Source of the DNA: Malus domestica
Taxonomy: Eukaryota; Streptophyta; Magnoliopsida; Rosales; Rosaceae
Reading direction: 5' to 3'
NCBI RefSeq assembly: GCF_042453785.1
Contig: NC_091671.1
Span: 29,603,001-29,667,000 of the forward strand
DNA: 64,000 nucleotides
The stretch's first letter is position 1. The number at the start of each line of letters is the position of its first letter. The notes below the pieces were generated by a model that was not told the origin of the DNA, searched no databases, and saw only the letters and a program-made list of their open reading frames with translations. The position numbers and the translations under genes are program-made. Below are positions 61,501-64,000 of the stretch, one piece after another.

Positions 61501-62000
61501 AACATCAACACGTACACAAAATGGGTGTAGCGGAGATGAGGATGCTTCGTTGGATGTGTGGGCACACGAGAAAGGATAAGATTAGGAATGAGGATATCCG
61601 GGGTAAAGTAGGAGTAGCCGAAATTGAAGGAAAGATGAGAGAAAATCGGTTACGGTGGTTTGGACATGTGCAAAGAAGGCCTACTGACGCTCCGATTAGA
61701 AGATGCGACAATGGGACAGAGGTTCAGGGCCGAAGGGGTAGAGGAAGACCTAGGAAAACTTTGGAAGAGACTCTAAGAAAAGACTTAGAGTACTTGGATC
61801 TAACGAAGGACATGACACAGGATCGAGCACAATGGCGTTCTAAGATTCATATAGCCGATCCCACTCAGTGACTTGGATTTTCCAAGTCTCCAACCGAGAA
61901 GTTTTCCTCACTCGGGAAATTAAGGGAACACTACCCCAACCTACATGCTCCACTCAGAAAGCTTCAACATACAAGCTTCAACAAAAGAAAATTCAAAGAA
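58590..62000 (+). mobile_element. RTE-type LINE, nearly intact
   Basis: Starts near GGAACTCCGCCTATG and GGCCGGTCCCAAGCCCGG, encodes a single long protein, and has about 100 bp or more of 3' sequence. No poly(A) tail or clear target duplication was found, so both limits are approximate. It lies 3' of the last visible HISN4 exon, on the same strand. Confidence 0.8.
58713..61871 (+). CDS. LINE polyprotein: endonuclease and reverse transcriptase, one stop
   Basis: One frame of 1052 codons with a single TAA at 59829-59831 after KEEKQAIF. Endonuclease motifs come first: [30 protein letters not shown] and KTQIDFLLM. Reverse transcriptase follows: [35 protein letters not shown] and [11 protein letters not shown]. 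The C-terminal [15 protein letters not shown] is typical of RTE-clade LINEs. The protein nicks target DNA and copies its own RNA there. With only one nonsense codon in 3.1 kb the copy is young. Plant annotation pipelines often mislabel it as a craniofacial development protein. Confidence 0.9.
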
Positions 62001-62131
62001 CTTAGCGAAGAAGGCTTTGGTGTATTTAACACAATACGTTGAAATGAAGGAAAGCTTATTTATTGATATCCCCGATAAGCTACAAATATGTACATATACA
62101 TGAGTCAAAATAAACACACAAGAGGGAGCCT

Positions 62132-62806
62132 TCACAAAGGTTGCTTAGGAGAAGTCTCAGCAGTCGGTAGAGCCCCAGAAAGAGAAGGCACTGGAGGGGG
62201 ATCATTTGGAGCCTCAGTACTGGACAGAACCCTAGAAGGAGGAGGCATCAGAGGTTGATCATTTGGAGCTTCATTACGCGGTACAGCCCCAGAAGACGAA
62301 GGCAATAAATGCCTTTGGAACAAACCCACAAATCTCTGATGATCAAGTAAAACCTGACCATCAGTTTCCTTCATCTGGTCAAGCTTCCTCTTCATGTTTG
62401 TAGCATAGTCATGTGCGAGCCGGTGTAACTGTTTATTCTCATGCTTGAGCCCTCTAATCTCCTGTTTGAGACTCATCACTTCAGCCGCCAATGATTCAAC
62501 TTGGCGGGTTCGAGCAAATAGGCGTTGGGCCATATTAGACACAGAACCTGCACACTGAACACTGAGAGCCAGCGAATCCTTAACAGCTAACTCATCAGAC
62601 CGTTTGGAAAGTAGTCTGTTATCTTTGGGAGTGAGAAGGTTCCTGGCCACCACCGCAGCGGTCATATCATTCTTCATCACGGAATCCCCAACGGTAAGAG
62701 GACCAGTAGGGGAGACGAAGGATGGGCGCCATATGTTGTCTGGAGAAGGCGGGGCTGCCTCTTCAACAAGGTTCAAGTCAAAACGACGGTCGGAGGGGCC
62801 AGACAT
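62132..62806 (-). CDS. Coiled-coil protein of unknown function (element-associated)
   Basis: Start at the ATG MSGPSDRRFDLNLVEE (62806). The frame is open two codons further but without ATG. The product is 224 residues: an N-terminal segment with a DLNL motif, then a coiled coil (RQVESLAAEVMSLKQEIRGL and HENKQLHRLAHDYATNMKRK). The Pro/Ser-rich tail has three imperfect repeats around SSGAVPRNEAPNDQPLMPPP. No enzymatic motif. The DLNL start could act as an EAR-like repression motif, but that is speculative. The repeat setting suggests a mobile-element ORF rather than a host gene. Confidence 0.5.
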   Translation of the reverse strand: MSGPSDRRFDLNLVEEAAPPSPDNIWRPSFVSPTGPLTVGDSVMKNDMTAAVVARNLLTPKDNRLLSKRSDELAVKDSLALSVQCAGSVSNMAQRLFARTRQVESLAAEVMSLKQEIRGLKHENKQLHRLAHDYATNMKRKLDQMKETDGQVLLDHQRFVGLFQRHLLPSSSGAVPRNEAPNDQPLMPPPSRVLSSTEAPNDPPPVPSLSGALPTAETSPKQPL

Positions 62807-62944
62807 TTTCAAAGGTGTTGAAGAGAGAAGAGGTCGGACAAATCAAGATCTTAGAAGTGCAAGAATGAAGCTTCTACTGGTGGAGATTCAAGTGTGCTTT
62901 AGAACTTAATGCCAGCCCCTATAAAAATCTGCACTCGACGGAGC

Positions 62945-63190
62945 TTCAGAAATCGAAGAGGCGCCTGCTCAGAAATCGAAGAGGCGTTTGCTTTCTCAAA
63001 AGCTGAGCTGCTTAGAGATCACGAGGGTTGATCTCAGAAATCGAAGAGGCTTTTGCTTTCTCAAAAGTTGGGCTGCTCAAAGACCACGAAGGCCGATCTC
63101 AGAAATCGAAGAGGTGCTCGCTTTCTCAAAAGCTGGGCTCCCCAGAGACCACGAGGGCCGATCTCAGAAATCGAAGAGGCACCTACTTTT
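62945..63190. repeat. 66-bp tandem repeats with GAAATCGAAGAGGC
   Basis: Units starting near 62970, 63037, 63103 and 63169 share CTCAGAAATCGAAGAGGC, TTTGCTTTCTCAAAAG and GACCACGAGGGCCGAT. Confidence 0.85.
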
Positions 63191-63499
63191 CCAGCCTTGT
63201 CAGCACCTGTCACACGCACACTCAGCTTTGCGGAAATTATGGGCATTCTGTCGAAGACTTCTGGGGAAGTAGAAAACACATGAATCTTACTGTTCAATCA
63301 CCCACTTCCCACACGCAACAATAGCTCATGGGTACCACAGATAACTTTGCCAAAGTTCTCTGCCAAAGTTGAGCACGTGAAGCTTGCAGCTCCCACTACA
63401 TCGCTCTGACCAAGAAGGGTAAAAGAATAGCAAAGAAACAGCACTAACAAAGTTTAGACCCATAAATTTTGAAGGTCTAGCTACCATATTATTACCCAC

Positions 63500-64000
63500 A
63501 AGGGTAAAGGAACAGTACCACTGCTGGATAATTGGAAAGCCCCTGTGTGTCAACCTCTGTGCTTCGTGGCAAGGTAGACTAGCAAACATGCCCAATCTTT
63601 ACTCACATTCGAGAAAACACTCCCAATAAGATTGCTTGCTCCAAAATCGAAGAGGCACCGTCCTCCGAATCTCGAGAGCCAGACTCCCAACATGACTACT
63701 TTATTAAAAATCGAAGAGAGGGTAAAGGAACAGTACCATTGCTGGATAATTGGAAAGTCCCTGTGTGTCAACCTCTGTGCTTCGTGGCAAGGTAGACTAG
63801 CAAACATGCCCAACCTTTACTCACATTCGAGAAAACACTCCCAACAAGATTGCTTGCTCCGAAATCGAAGAGGCACCGCCTTCCGAATCTCGAGAGCCAG
63901 ACTCCCAACATGATTACTTTCTCAAAAATCGAAGAGACACTGCTCCCCGAATCTTCGAGAGCCAAACCCCCAGCATGATTGTTTTCTCAAAAATCGATGA
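63500..64000. repeat. 220-bp tandem repeats
   Basis: GGGTAAAGGAACAGTACCA, GTGTGTCAACCTCTGTGC and ACACTCCCAA blocks recur with a period of about 221 bp (63500 and 63720). Further AAAAATCGAAGAGACACT units follow to the window end. Confidence 0.85.

Larger units (their letters stand above)
62040..64000 (-). mobile_element. LARD-like LTR element, runs off the window
   Basis: A minus-strand coiled-coil ORF (62806-62132) lies downstream of a TATA-like TTTTTATAGGGG site (about 62917-62928, complement). A long array of short and 220-bp tandem repeats lies further upstream. The layout suggests an LTR with internal repeats followed by a non-pol interior, as in large retrotransposon derivatives. Neither LTR end nor a primer site was identified. 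The boundary with the LINE is uncertain. Confidence 0.45.

Noticed and set aside
62132-62806. Coiled-coil ORF as a confident host transcription regulator because of its DLNL motif
   Set aside because: No DNA-binding domain is visible and the surroundings are repeats; an element ORF is more likely.

Overview
The window is nuclear DNA of a flowering plant. It has GT-AG introns, AT-rich spacers, many microsatellites, plant-only gene families (a group IIb WRKY factor, an aspartic proteinase with a plant-specific insert, chloroplast histidine biosynthesis) and dense nested transposons. The repeat families and gene types resemble Rosaceae, most likely apple or pear (Malus/Pyrus). That placement rests on family recognition, not on a search.

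Left two thirds (1-32400): a transposon graveyard. A gag-only Ty3/gypsy-type element lies on the minus strand (675-3778), followed by two small inverted-repeat elements (3779-3917 and 4065-4909). A 10-kb CACTA element (5468-15536, duplicated CTT) carries a dead En/Spm-type transposase gene, a small LTR element inside that gene, and a second CACTA element (13418-15515, duplicated CAA). The inner element has captured exons of a BARD1/BRCA1-like BRCT gene. Next come a complete 4.65-kb PIF/Harbinger element with both of its genes (16598-21248), a second CACTA array (21986 to about 27836) hit by a gag-only copia-type element (23938-26149), and a decayed caulimovirid-like endogenous viral remnant (28805-32330).

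Gene island (32400-53000): five-kilobase spacings separate four ordinary host genes. They are a six-exon group IIb WRKY factor (33885-37575, with a Mutator-like foldback element in intron 4), a 13-coding-exon vacuolar aspartic proteinase (39903-43574), a single-exon MAPKKK17/18-like kinase with a G-box upstream (47349-48833), and a two-exon BAP31-like ER membrane protein on the minus strand (51715-52758).

Right end (53000-64000): a second, decayed PIF/Harbinger element (53286-55651), then an 1140-bp hAT-type element with an 8-bp duplication carrying an EXO70 exocyst gene fragment (55778-56917). The 5' exons of the histidine-pathway gene HISN4 (57359-58394) show a frameshift in the transit-peptide exon. 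They are followed by an almost intact RTE-type LINE (about 58590-61871) and by a LARD-like LTR element with a coiled-coil ORF and tandem repeats that run off the window end.

The most notable observations are two independent gene captures by DNA transposons (BRCT and EXO70), a recurring module in CACTA ends (subterminal repeats, promoter and a small two-exon gene facing inward), and the broken HISN4 copy beside a young LINE. Element boundaries come from visible terminal repeats and target-site duplications. Protein family names come from motif recognition without database searches.
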